Shown here: positions 41,020 through 48,210 of the stretch, piece after piece | Position numbering within the stretch: the first letter of the stretch is position 1 | How the letters are laid out: every line of letters begins with the position of its first letter | Assembly: GCA_052093225.1 (NCBI GenBank) | Contig: JBQDDG010000005.1 | Location: forward strand, 1 to 64,000 | Direction of reading: 5' to 3' | From: JB111 sp052093225 | Lineage (GTDB): Bacteria > Actinomycetota > Actinomycetes > Actinomycetales > Actinomycetaceae | Length of the DNA stretch: 64,000 nucleotides | Translations under genes and position numbers: made by a program | Notes under the pieces: generated by a model | Database searches by the model: none | The model's input: the letters and a program-made list of their open reading frames with translations, nothing else | What the model was told of the DNA's origin: nothing

Positions 41020-42650
41020 GCGAGGAGAGCGCCGGGGGCGCAGTCGTCCGGCCGATCCAGGGGATGCCCGTGCCGGGACGCGGTCCCGACCTCGTCCTCG
41101 TCGGCCTGCCGGGCGCCGGCAAGTCGGCCGTCGGCCGCCACCTCGCCAAGCTGCTCGGCACTACCGTCACCGACACCGACGAGCTCGTCGAGCGGCGCGC
41201 GGGCCGGTCGATCACCGAGCTGTTCGCCGCCGCGGGCGAGGAAGCGTTCCGCCGGCTCGAGCGCGAGGTGGTCGCCGACTCCCTCGCCCACGGAACCGGC
41301 ATCCTCACGCTCGGGGGCGGTGCCGTGCTCGACGCCGGGACCCGGGCGGACCTCGCTGCGCGCAGGGTCGTACATCTCGACGTGAGCCCCGAGCAGTCGC
41401 ACGCCCGCGTCGGTGCCGCCTCGAGCCGTCCGCTGCTCGCAGAGGATCCCGTCGGTCGACTTGCCACGCTCGCGGCCGAGCGCGCCCCCCTGTACGCCGA
41501 GGTCGCCACCTGGGTGGTCGACACCGACGGCCGCGAGCTCGCCGAGGTCGCGACGGAGGTGGCGGCACTCGCGTCGGAGCCCACCGTCATCACGGTGCCC
41601 GGCGCGTCCCCCTACCCGGTGACGATCGGTCACGACCTCTCGGGCGAGGTGGCCCGCGCGATCCCTGAGACGGCGCGCCGCGTCCTCCTGCTGCACCCCG
41701 AGGTGCTCGCCGAGCGCGCGGGACGCATCGCGGCCGCGCTCCGCTTCGGCGGCCGGGAGGCCGTCGCCCAGGTCCTGCCCGACGCCGAGGCCGCCAAGAC
41801 GTGGGAGGTCGTCGGGCAGTGCCACGACCTGCTGGGAGAGCACGGGTTCGGTCGCCAGGACGTCGTCGTCACCCTCGGGGGAGGCGCGACGACCGACGTC
41901 GGCGGGTTCGTCGCGGCCACCTGGCTGCGCGGGGTCGGCGTCGTCCACGTCCCGACGACGCTGCTCGGGATGGTCGACGCGGCCGTCGGCGGGAAGACCG
42001 GCGTCAACACGGCGGCGGGCAAGAACCTCGTCGGCGCGTTCCACCCGCCGCTGGCCGTGATCTGCGATCTCGACCTGCTGGCCGGGCTGCCGCGTGCGGA
42101 CCTCGCCGCGGGCCTCGCGGAGGTGGTCAAGGTCGGCTTCTTCGGCGACCGGCACGTGCTCGACCTCGTGGCCGGGCACGCCGACGACGCGCTCGAGCCT
42201 GCCTCGGCCGTGCTGCGCGAGCTCGTCGAGCGGGCCGTGGCCGTCAAGGCGTTCGTCGTCGGGCAGGACCTGCGCGAGTCCGGTCTGCGCGAGGTGCTCA
42301 ACTACGGGCACACCACGGCGCACGGGATCGAGCGGGCGTCGGGGTACTCGTGGCGGCACGGGGATGCGGTCGCCGTCGGGACGGTGGTGGCCGCCGAGCT
42401 GGCCGAGCGGGTCGGTCTGGCGGAGCCGGGCCTGGCCGACCGTCATCGCGCTGCGCTGACAGTGCTCGGTCTGCCGGTGAGCGTCGAGGGCTTCCGCTGG
42501 GCCGACGTCCGTGCCGCGATGGGCAGTGACAAGAAGGTGCGCGGCGGGCGGCTGCGGTTCGTGGCGCTGCGTACGGAGGGGGAGCCGGTGATCCTCGAAG
42601 GACCGGACGAGAGCGCGCTCGAGGCGGCGTGGCAGGCGGTGGCCTCGTGA
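41016..42650 (+). CDS. aroKB: Fused shikimate kinase / 3-dehydroquinate synthase
   Basis: 544 residues in one frame from GTG 41016. Residues ~1-185 are shikimate kinase: Walker A GLPGAGKS at 30-37, 'DTDELVERRAGRSI', 'EEAFRRLE', 'TLGGGAVLD', and the lid Arg in 'SSRPLL'. Residues ~190-544 are AroB: 'GGGATTDVGGFVAATWLRGV', 'PTTLLGMVDAAVGGKTGVN', 'EVVKVGFFGD', 'LNYGHTTAHGIE', 'HGDAVAVGTV'. It therefore catalyses an early and a mid step of the shikimate pathway (DAHP to dehydroquinate; shikimate to shikimate 3-phosphate). Translationally coupled to aroC and to the next gene. Confidence 0.95.
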   Translation: MSEESAGGAVVRPIQGMPVPGRGPDLVLVGLPGAGKSAVGRHLAKLLGTTVTDTDELVERRAGRSITELFAAAGEEAFRRLEREVVADSLAHGTGILTLGGGAVLDAGTRADLAARRVVHLDVSPEQSHARVGAASSRPLLAEDPVGRLATLAAERAPLYAEVATWVVDTDGRELAEVATEVAALASEPTVITVPGASPYPVTIGHDLSGEVARAIPETARRVLLLHPEVLAERAGRIAAALRFGGREAVAQVLPDAEAAKTWEVVGQCHDLLGEHGFGRQDVVVTLGGGATTDVGGFVAATWLRGVGVVHVPTTLLGMVDAAVGGKTGVNTAAGKNLVGAFHPPLAVICDLDLLAGLPRADLAAGLAEVVKVGFFGDRHVLDLVAGHADDALEPASAVLRELVERAVAVKAFVVGQDLRESGLREVLNYGHTTAHGIERASGYSWRHGDAVAVGTVVAAELAERVGLAEPGLADRHRAALTVLGLPVSVEGFRWADVRAAMGSDKKVRGGRLRFVALRTEGEPVILEGPDESALEAAWQAVAS

Positions 42651-43186
42651 TCGCCGGGGAGGTGTCGAGCGTGCCGACGGCGGTCGTCGTCGGCGTACCC
42701 GGCGCCGGGGTGACCACGACCGCACGCGCCCTCGGCGAGGCCCTTCGGCTCGAGGTGCACGACACGGACGCGATCATCGAGGAACGGCTCGGCGCACCCG
42801 TCCACGAGCTCGTCGTCGACCTGGGTGAGGAGAAGTTCCGGGCCGCCGAGGCAGGGGTCGTGGCCGAGGTGTTGGGTGGCACCGGCATCGTCGGGCTCGG
42901 CTCGGGTGCCCTGGCGGCCGCGGGAACGCGGCTGGCGGAGCTCCGGGACTCGGGTGTCCCGGTCGTCCACCTGCGGCTGACGCCGGGCACGGCGATGCGC
43001 CGGCTCGGGCTGTCCGGTCTCGGCTCCGTGTCTCTGCCGAACCCACGGGCGATGTGGACGGCGATGGCGGGGGAGCGGGACGCGGCCTTCGCCGCCGTGG
43101 CGACGACGTCGATCGACACGACGACGATGTCCGCAGAAGAGGTCCTGGCCGCCGTGCTGGAGGTCGTGCGCGGCGACGTCGGCTGA
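42647..43186 (+). CDS. Shikimate kinase-like protein with defective P-loop
   Basis: 179 residues from GTG 42647, overlapping the aroKB stop. Fold matches shikimate kinase: 'DTDAIIEERLGAPVHELV' parallels the DxD substrate region, 'EEKFRAAEA' keeps the FR-x-x-E helix, and 'GLGSGALAAAG' replaces GGGA. The P-loop reads GVPGAGVTT (residues 16-24), with Val22 in place of the invariant Lys, so normal ATP use is doubtful. The lid is also altered. It is most likely a degenerate paralogue of AroK kept next to the fused enzyme, perhaps as a regulatory or scaffolding partner. Not a pseudogene by frame: no stops, same codon bias. Confidence 0.7.
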   Translation: MIAGEVSSVPTAVVVGVPGAGVTTTARALGEALRLEVHDTDAIIEERLGAPVHELVVDLGEEKFRAAEAGVVAEVLGGTGIVGLGSGALAAAGTRLAELRDSGVPVVHLRLTPGTAMRRLGLSGLGSVSLPNPRAMWTAMAGERDAAFAAVATTSIDTTTMSAEEVLAAVLEVVRGDVG

Positions 43187-43229
43187 GCAGGTGCTGGCCG
43201 CCGAGCCTGACGCGGAATGGCGCGACGTC

Positions 43230-43254
43230 GGCGGCACGGCGGCACCGTGCCGCC
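43230..43254. terminator. Terminator hairpin after the shikimate kinase-like gene
   Basis: Perfect 10-bp stem GGCGGCACGG / CCGTGCCGCC with a 5-nt loop, between convergent genes. No other feature was seen in 43187-43391. Confidence 0.7.
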
Positions 43255-43391
43255 AGGTCTGACGGTGTGCGGTACGGCGCCGGCTGCACCGCCCATTGCC
43301 GTGACGTCCGACGTGGCCGTGCCGCGGCGTCCACCGTGTGCGTCCCTGCCGCCGCGTTCCGTTCCCGACCGGCGGCCGGCGACCGATCCGT

Positions 43392-44126
43392 TCAGGCGCG
43401 TTCGCCCAACCACTCCTCGAACGTCGGTCCGACCATCTCGGCGCCCTCCGTCCGTGCGAGCGTGCCGTCGCGGAAGGCGCGCCCCATTCGTCCGGGCAGA
43501 GGGAGCGGCACCAGCCGGGCCCGGCGGTCGGGGATGCGCTTCGCCATCTGCCAGAGGGTGAGCTCGTCAGGACCGACGAGGTCGTACCTGTCGGCCGTGC
43601 GCCCGCCCAGCGCGCACTCCGCGAGCACCTCGGCCACGGCGGACAGCGCCACCGGTCGGATCCTCATCGTCGGAATCGTCGAGACGGGGCCGACCTTCAT
43701 CCGCCGGACCATCTGCCCGGCGAACTCGAACCACTGGGTGGAGCGGACGACGGTGAGGTGCTCGCTGGCATCGGCGGCTGCGCGCTCCTGGGCAGCCTTG
43801 CCGGCGAAGTAGCCGTACCCCTGGACCTCGGGGAGCTCGCAGCCGACGATCGACAGCAGGACGTGGCGGGCGCCGCTCGCGTTCGCGGCCCGGGCGACGG
43901 CATGGGTGGAGCGGGTGAAGAAGTCGGTCGAGGCACGTGCGTTCGTCGTGGAGACGTTGGTGGCCTCCACGAGGGCGTCGTAGCCGACGAGGTGCTTAAG
44001 TGGGTTGTCGCAGATGACGTCGTACCCCGTCGACCGCGAGAGGAGTGCGGCCCGTCCGCCTCGTTCGGTGACGGCGCGCTCGATCGCCCGCCCGGACATC
44101 CCACCGCCGACGATCGCGACCCGCAT
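43392..44126 (-). CDS. NAD(P)-binding (atypical SDR / NmrA-like) protein
   Basis: 244 residues from ATG 44126. The glycine-rich nucleotide motif is at the very N-terminus ('MRVAIVGGGMSGRAI', GxxGxxG-like), followed by 'YDALVEATNVST', 'GARHVLLSIVGCE' and 'YFAGKAAQERAAADASEHLTVVRSTQWFEF', a pattern shared with atypical SDRs that act on or sense NAD(P). It resembles 'NAD(P)H-binding / SDR family oxidoreductase' proteins of unknown substrate. An in-frame start at 44267 is possible but would add a segment unlike the family. Stands alone on the minus strand. Confidence 0.8.
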   Translation of the reverse strand: MRVAIVGGGMSGRAIERAVTERGGRAALLSRSTGYDVICDNPLKHLVGYDALVEATNVSTTNARASTDFFTRSTHAVARAANASGARHVLLSIVGCELPEVQGYGYFAGKAAQERAAADASEHLTVVRSTQWFEFAGQMVRRMKVGPVSTIPTMRIRPVALSAVAEVLAECALGGRTADRYDLVGPDELTLWQMAKRIPDRRARLVPLPLPGRMGRAFRDGTLARTEGAEMVGPTFEEWLGERA

Positions 44127-44178
44127 CGTTCTGCCCACCTGTCCGTCGTCCCCCGTCGGACGACATCGAGTGAGCCCG

Positions 44179-44184
44179 AGGATA
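44179..44184 (-). promoter_or_regulatory. -10 TATCCT of the NAD-binding protein gene
   Basis: TATCCT on the minus strand fits TANNNT and would give a leader of about 45 nt. Confidence 0.45.
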
Positions 44185-44283
44185 GGGCGCGCGGCTTCGC
44201 GCGTACACGGGTATTCGGAACCGGTACGCAATCGTTGGCGCGAACGTGAGGCCGCACGTCGACACACGAATCGTGGAGCACGG

Positions 44284-46140
44284 TCATTGCGGTGGGTCGT
44301 CGCCGTCCGTGGACCCGGACCCGCTTGAGCCCGGCCTCTTCGGCCCCGATCTCGTCGACCCGGACCCGTTGGAGCCTGAACCTGTCGACCCGGAGATGTT
44401 CGGCCCGGACGTCGTCGACCGGCGGGGTCGGTGGAGGTCGAGCGATCCGCCGTCCGCGGGTCGCTCGTTCCGGCGGTTGTGGGCGACTCGTTCGGCGACC
44501 CGATGTTGGAGAGCCGCGTACCGGTCGTCCGTCATCGGCGGTGCCGGTGGCCGTTTCTGGTAGGGGAACGGCGAGCGAGGCACCGTGTAGCGGTGGCCGG
44601 TCGGCGTGTAGACGTCGAGGCGCCCGTCCGTACCGTTGGCGTGCCGCCATCCGGGGTGCTGCTTGGCGTAGTTGCACCGGGCGCAGAGCCCGTTGCCGTT
44701 GCTCGCGGAGGTGGGGCCGCCGTCGGCATGGTCCACGCTGTGGTCGACGTGCACGGCCCGGCCGGTGCAGTACGGGGTCCGGCAGATGTCGTCACGGATG
44801 AGGATGAGCCGGCGCAGCTCGCCGGTGAACTCGCGCGAACGGGACTCCATGGACACGACGCCACCGGAGCTCGGGTCGGTCCACAGCCGCCTGAAGAATG
44901 TCTCCCGCGCCTCACGGACGCGATCGCGAGCGACGTCCGCCGGTACAGGACCGTGCCCGGTGAGCCACGCCGGGACGTCCCCGCCGGCCAACGTCTCGTC
45001 GGTCATGACGATCGTGAGGTCGACGTCCCGGGGCTCCGTCGTGGCCGTGCCGGTGACGTGCTCGACGAGGAGGTCCGCGGCGATCTGGCCCGGGGTCCGC
45101 CCGTCGGCCTCGCCGTCGTTGATGATCGTGGCGGCCTGTGCGAGCAGCGAGGCGTGCACACGGACCGCCTCCGTCATCGGCAGGTGGGCGGTGACGTAGG
45201 CCATCGACCCCTGACCGGGCCGCAGGGAGACGCAGCGCCGGCTCTCCTCGTGCTCACGACGCGCCGCGGTCGCGTCGGTGTCGAGCTCCATGGCGAGCTT
45301 GCGGGCCTGCGCACGGACCTGACGGTCGCCGAACGTGGGCAGCTCGGGAGCGAGCGCGGCGTCCACCGTGCGGCGGTCCTCGACACTGAGCCCCACCGTC
45401 TCGCGGGCAAGGAGCGTCGCCCGCCACTCGGAGACCTGGCCCTGCTCCATCAGCGCGAGCGTGTGGGGGAGCTCGCGGTCCAGGGTGGTGGCAAGGCCGA
45501 GATGGCGTGATCCGCGGCTCGGAGACTCCCGACGGGCCAGTGCGACCTCGCCGGCGAGCCCCTTGCCGTGGTCCTCCCGCGAGAGTCCGGCCGCCTCCTC
45601 TGCGGCGTGGCGCATCGACGCAAGATCGGCCGTCGCCCGGGCCTGGGCGGCGCGTACCGCCGACGAGAGCTCCTCGAGCACACCGATCTGATCGATCGCG
45701 TCCGCCTCGTCGTCACGTCGCAGCCCCGTGAGTGCGGTCGTCATCGCACGGACGTCCTGCGCTCCCAGGACGGGTGGGCGCGCCTGCACTCCCAGCACGG
45801 GTGGACGTGCCTCCTGGCCAGCGGCGATGTGGCTGCCAGATCCGCCGTCGAGATCGACGCCGTCCGCGGTGGTGCCGTCTGCGGGGGTGTTGTGGGGCGT
45901 GGTGCCGCTACCCGGGGAGGCCGTGGTGCCGCTACCCGGGGAGGCCGTGGTGCCGCTACCCGGGGAGGCCGTGGTGCCGCTACCCGGGGAGGCCGTGATG
46001 CCGCTACCGGGGGAGAGGTCGTCGTGGGACGCAGCTGCGCCCGCGGAGCGAACACCGTCACGTGGCGCGCCGCCGTTGCTCGAGAAGCCGCCGCGCGGCG
46101 TCTCGACATCGCCGTCTCGTCTCAGCAGCACCGCTGTCAC
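44284..46140 (-). CDS. DUF222 / HNH endonuclease domain protein (13E12-like)
   Basis: 618 residues from GTG 46140. Residues ~25-80 hold an eight-residue repeat (ASPGSGTT). A DUF222 domain follows ('VLEELSSAVRAAQARATADLASMR' through 'WTDPSSGGVVSM'), then the HNH motif: 'LILIRDDICRTPYCTGRAVHVDHSVDHADGGPTSASNGNGLCARCNYAKQHPGW' pattern with CxxxxC, His-Asp-His, Asn and C-x-x-C spacing. The C-terminus is a Ser/Gly/Pro-rich tail. Such proteins are abundant in actinobacteria (REP13E12 family); their biological role is unclear. A perfect LexA box lies just upstream, so DNA damage induction is likely. Longer quotes are split here only to mark order; positions are approximate. Confidence 0.88.
   Translation of the reverse strand: MTAVLLRRDGDVETPRGGFSSNGGAPRDGVRSAGAAASHDDLSPGSGITASPGSGTTASPGSGTTASPGSGTTASPGSGTTPHNTPADGTTADGVDLDGGSGSHIAAGQEARPPVLGVQARPPVLGAQDVRAMTTALTGLRRDDEADAIDQIGVLEELSSAVRAAQARATADLASMRHAAEEAAGLSREDHGKGLAGEVALARRESPSRGSRHLGLATTLDRELPHTLALMEQGQVSEWRATLLARETVGLSVEDRRTVDAALAPELPTFGDRQVRAQARKLAMELDTDATAARREHEESRRCVSLRPGQGSMAYVTAHLPMTEAVRVHASLLAQAATIINDGEADGRTPGQIAADLLVEHVTGTATTEPRDVDLTIVMTDETLAGGDVPAWLTGHGPVPADVARDRVREARETFFRRLWTDPSSGGVVSMESRSREFTGELRRLILIRDDICRTPYCTGRAVHVDHSVDHADGGPTSASNGNGLCARCNYAKQHPGWRHANGTDGRLDVYTPTGHRYTVPRSPFPYQKRPPAPPMTDDRYAALQHRVAERVAHNRRNERPADGGSLDLHRPRRSTTSGPNISGSTGSGSNGSGSTRSGPKRPGSSGSGSTDGDDPPQ
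45901..46020 (-). repeat. 24-bp in-frame tandem repeat (5 copies) in the HNH gene
   Basis: Units start at 45901, 45925, 45949 and 45973 (identical), with a variant fifth at 45997. Each encodes eight residues, ASPGSGTT. Confidence 0.95.
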
Positions 46141-46159
46141 CCCCCGCAGCCCCTAAGCA

Positions 46160-46175
46160 TCGAACCTGTGTTCGA
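46160..46175. promoter_or_regulatory. LexA (SOS) box
   Basis: TCGAACCTGTGTTCGA is a perfect match to the actinobacterial LexA consensus TCGAAC-N4-GTTCGA. It lies 20 bp upstream of the HNH gene start, within its promoter. It may also influence the divergent satD-like gene 180 bp away. Confidence 0.85.
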
Positions 46176-46317
46176 ACTGACGCCCACGCTACACACCACG
46201 ACTGACATCGGGGCCGCGGAATCATGCGGTTGTGGACGAGCGTGCGGGAACGACGTCTGTGGATCCCCCGTCATCCCCGGCGGGAGCGCCCGCGGATCGC
46301 AGATCCCACCGAAGAAG

Positions 46318-46352
46318 GCTTGATCCCGGACAATCAAGCAGATAGCCTTGAT
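46318..46352 (+). promoter_or_regulatory. Operator-like CTTGAT/ATCAAG half-sites over the satD-like promoter
   Basis: GCTTGAT (46318-46324) and ATCAAGC (46333-46339) form a perfect 7-bp inverted repeat with an 8-nt spacer; a third half-site CTTGAT (46347-46352) overlaps the end of the -10. Half-sites start at intervals of 15 and 14 bp. Likely operator for a repressor, perhaps the product of the gene itself, which has a helix-turn-helix. Confidence 0.6.
46343..46348 (+). promoter_or_regulatory. -10 TAGCCT of the leaderless satD-like gene
   Basis: TAGCCT ends 7 nt before ATG 46356; no ribosome binding site is present. Confidence 0.6.
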
Positions 46353-46355
46353 GTC

Positions 46356-47051
46356 ATGTTCGTCGTCACGGCCGACCAGAACCGCTCCACCGAACGTGGG
46401 GACCGCGTGGAGGAGCTGCTCGCCGAGCTCGCGCCCTGGCAGGAGCGGGCGGGCCGCGTCGTCGCGCTCCCGTTCGAGCGAACGGTGGGTGACGAGGTGC
46501 AGGCGGTGCTCACCAGCGCTCCGGCCGCCGTCGACGTCGCGCTGCGGCTCGACCGGCTCGACTGGGCGGTCGGCATCGGCGTCGGACCGGTCGACCTCCC
46601 GCTCGCCACTACCTCGTCCGCGTCGTCGGGGCCGGCCTTCGTCCACGCCCGCCGTGCCGTCGAGACGGCGCGGAGCAAGGCGTCGGTCCACCCGATCGTC
46701 GTGGCCGGCGAGGACGAGTCCGCAGCATCCGCGGCTACCGCGGTCCTCCACCTCGTCGGCGCGCTGCGGCGCAACCGGTCGGACGCCGGCTGGGAGGTCG
46801 CGGACCGGCTCGTCACCGGGGTCACCCAGCGTTCCGTGGCCGAGGAGCTCGGCATCACCTACCAGGCCGTCCACGACCGCGTGCGTGTGGCCGGCGTGCG
46901 TGAGGAGCTTGCCGCGCTCCCGCACGTCGCCGCGATGGTGGCTGCTGCGGCCGGAACCCCCGCGAGCGAGGCAGAGGCAACGGGGGCGTCGACGAGAGGC
47001 GCCTCGACGAACGACTCCGCTGCAGGCACCACGGACGGCAAGTTCTCGTGA
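46356..47051 (+). CDS. SatD-family protein with C-terminal helix-turn-helix
   Basis: 231 residues from ATG 46356, set by the -10. The N-terminus 'MFVVTADQNRST' and 'PFERTVGDEVQAVL', then 'WAVGIGVGPVDLPL' and 'SGPAFVHARRAVETAR', match the SatD-like layout, which recalls the nucleotide cyclase fold ('GDE' and 'GIGxG'). Residues 157-180 form a helix-turn-helix ('TQRSVAEELGITYQAVHDRV'). The tail is Ala/Ser/Thr-rich. SatD was first named in an acid tolerance locus of Streptococcus; its activity is unknown. The gene overlaps a downstream membrane protein gene by 4 nt, and inverted half-sites cover its promoter. A sensor or autoregulated DNA-binding role is inferred. Confidence 0.7.
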   Translation: MFVVTADQNRSTERGDRVEELLAELAPWQERAGRVVALPFERTVGDEVQAVLTSAPAAVDVALRLDRLDWAVGIGVGPVDLPLATTSSASSGPAFVHARRAVETARSKASVHPIVVAGEDESAASAATAVLHLVGALRRNRSDAGWEVADRLVTGVTQRSVAEELGITYQAVHDRVRVAGVREELAALPHVAAMVAAAAGTPASEAEATGASTRGASTNDSAAGTTDGKFS

Positions 47052-47548
47052 CCGGCTGGATGCTGGGCCTCGTCACCGCCGCCTTCGTCGTCGTCGCGGC
47101 ACTCGGCGCCGCCGCCTCCGGGAGCCCCGCCGTCGCGAGCCTCCTTCGTCGCTTCACCGTGTCCGACGCCGACGGCGACGCGACCCCCGATCTGCTCACC
47201 CACCCGGTCGGGCTGGACGACGGCGGGAAATGGATCGGCTACCTCGAACGCTCCGCGATCGCCGCGGGGATCGTCGCCGGTTACCCCGAGGTCGTCGCCG
47301 TGGTCCTCGCCGTCAAGGGCCTCGGCCGCTACCCCGAGCTGCGCGCCGACCACGGCCGGGCCGCCCGCCTCTCCGACGACGAGACCCCCCTCGTGCTCCA
47401 GCGCGAGGCGGACGAGAACCCCGCTCCACCCCGTGTCGTCGCCGCCGGTCTCACGGCCGAGCGGTTCATCATCGGCACGCTCGCGTCCTACCTGTGGGCG
47501 GCGTCATGGGGCCTGGCAGGGAGAGCCGTCCTCGCCGCGATATCCTGA
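47048..47548 (+). CDS. Small membrane protein, DUF3307-like, partner of the SatD-family protein
   Basis: 166 residues from GTG 47048, overlapping the satD-like stop. TM1 at the N-terminus ('MLGLVTAAFVVVAALGAAA'), a central TM ('AIAAGIVAGYPEVVAVVLAVKGLGRYPEL') and a C-terminal TM ('FIIGTLASYLWAASWGLAG'). The pattern G-K-W-I-G-x-L-E-R ... K-x-x-x-R-Y-x-E ... E-x-F-I-I-G-T-L-x-S resembles the C-terminal part of DUF3307 proteins, which often adjoin SatD genes. Function unknown; the coupling suggests a cytosolic sensor and membrane effector pair. Confidence 0.65.
   Translation: MTGWMLGLVTAAFVVVAALGAAASGSPAVASLLRRFTVSDADGDATPDLLTHPVGLDDGGKWIGYLERSAIAAGIVAGYPEVVAVVLAVKGLGRYPELRADHGRAARLSDDETPLVLQREADENPAPPRVVAAGLTAERFIIGTLASYLWAASWGLAGRAVLAAIS
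47541..47546 (+). promoter_or_regulatory. -10 TATCCT of efp
   Basis: TATCCT overlaps the stop codon of the preceding gene and would start a leader of about 100 nt before ATG 47653. Confidence 0.5.
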
Positions 47549-47652
47549 ACAACCGGCGCCGGCACCGAGCGCGGCGCGAACAACGGCGTCAGGTGACGAG
47601 ACCGGCCGACGAGCACGACCACCCGCACCCGAGACCTGAGGACGGCACTTCC

Positions 47653-48210
47653 ATGGCATCGACGAACGACCTGAAGAACGGCATGGTGCTGAAGATCGAC
47701 AACCAGCTCTGGTCGGTCGTCGAGTTCCAGCACGTCAAGCCGGGCAAGGGCCCCGCGTTCGTGCGCACGAAGCTGAAGAACGTCCTGTCCGGCAAGGGCG
47801 TCGACAAGACGTTCAACGCGGGCGTCAAGGTGGAGACGGCCACCGTCGACCGCCGCGACATGCAGTACCTGTACAACGACGGCACCGACTACATCTTCAT
47901 GGACTCCTCGAACTACGAGCAGATCCCGGTCCGCCCCGAGGTCGTCGGCGACGCCGCGAACTTCATGCTCGAGAACACCGACGTCGTCGTCGCCACCTAC
48001 GAGGAGCAGGTGCTCTTCATCGAGCTGCCGGTCTCCGTGGTCCTCGAGGTCACCGAGACCGAGCCCGGCCTCCAGGGCGACCGTTCCTCGGCCGGCACCA
48101 AGCCCGCCACGCTCGAGACCGGCTACCAGATCCAGGTGCCGCTCTTCCTCGAGCAGGGCGTCAAGGTCAAGGTCGACACCCGCTCGGGCGACTACCTCGG
48201 ACGCGCCTGA
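47653..48210 (+). CDS. efp: Elongation factor P
   Basis: 185 residues from ATG 47653. KOW-like domain I contains the loop 'KPGKGPAF' with Lys32 at the tip; OB domains II and III follow, ending 'QVPLFLEQGVKVKVDTRSGDYLGRA'. EF-P relieves ribosome stalling at polyproline. The actinobacterial 'PGKGP' loop is one of the types that may work without lysine modification; no epmA or epmB is nearby. The nusB GTG follows the stop directly. Cytoplasmic, ribosome-bound. Confidence 0.97.
   Translation: MASTNDLKNGMVLKIDNQLWSVVEFQHVKPGKGPAFVRTKLKNVLSGKGVDKTFNAGVKVETATVDRRDMQYLYNDGTDYIFMDSSNYEQIPVRPEVVGDAANFMLENTDVVVATYEEQVLFIELPVSVVLEVTETEPGLQGDRSSAGTKPATLETGYQIQVPLFLEQGVKVKVDTRSGDYLGRA

Noticed and set aside
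42629..43186. The shikimate kinase-like gene as a pseudogene
   Set aside because: The frame is intact, coupled to aroKB, and shows the same codon bias as its neighbours; only catalytic motifs are changed.
43410..43440. Other LexA-like sites (for example CTCGAACGTCGGTCCGACC)
   Set aside because: Only half of the palindrome matches; the second GTTCGA half is absent.
45901..46020. CRISPR-like regular repeats
   Set aside because: The units are directly adjacent with no spacers and encode an in-frame ASPGSGTT repeat.
44284..46140. The DUF222/HNH gene as a mobile intron or homing element
   Set aside because: No intron boundaries, target duplication or second copy are visible in the window; the family is usually a chromosomal gene.
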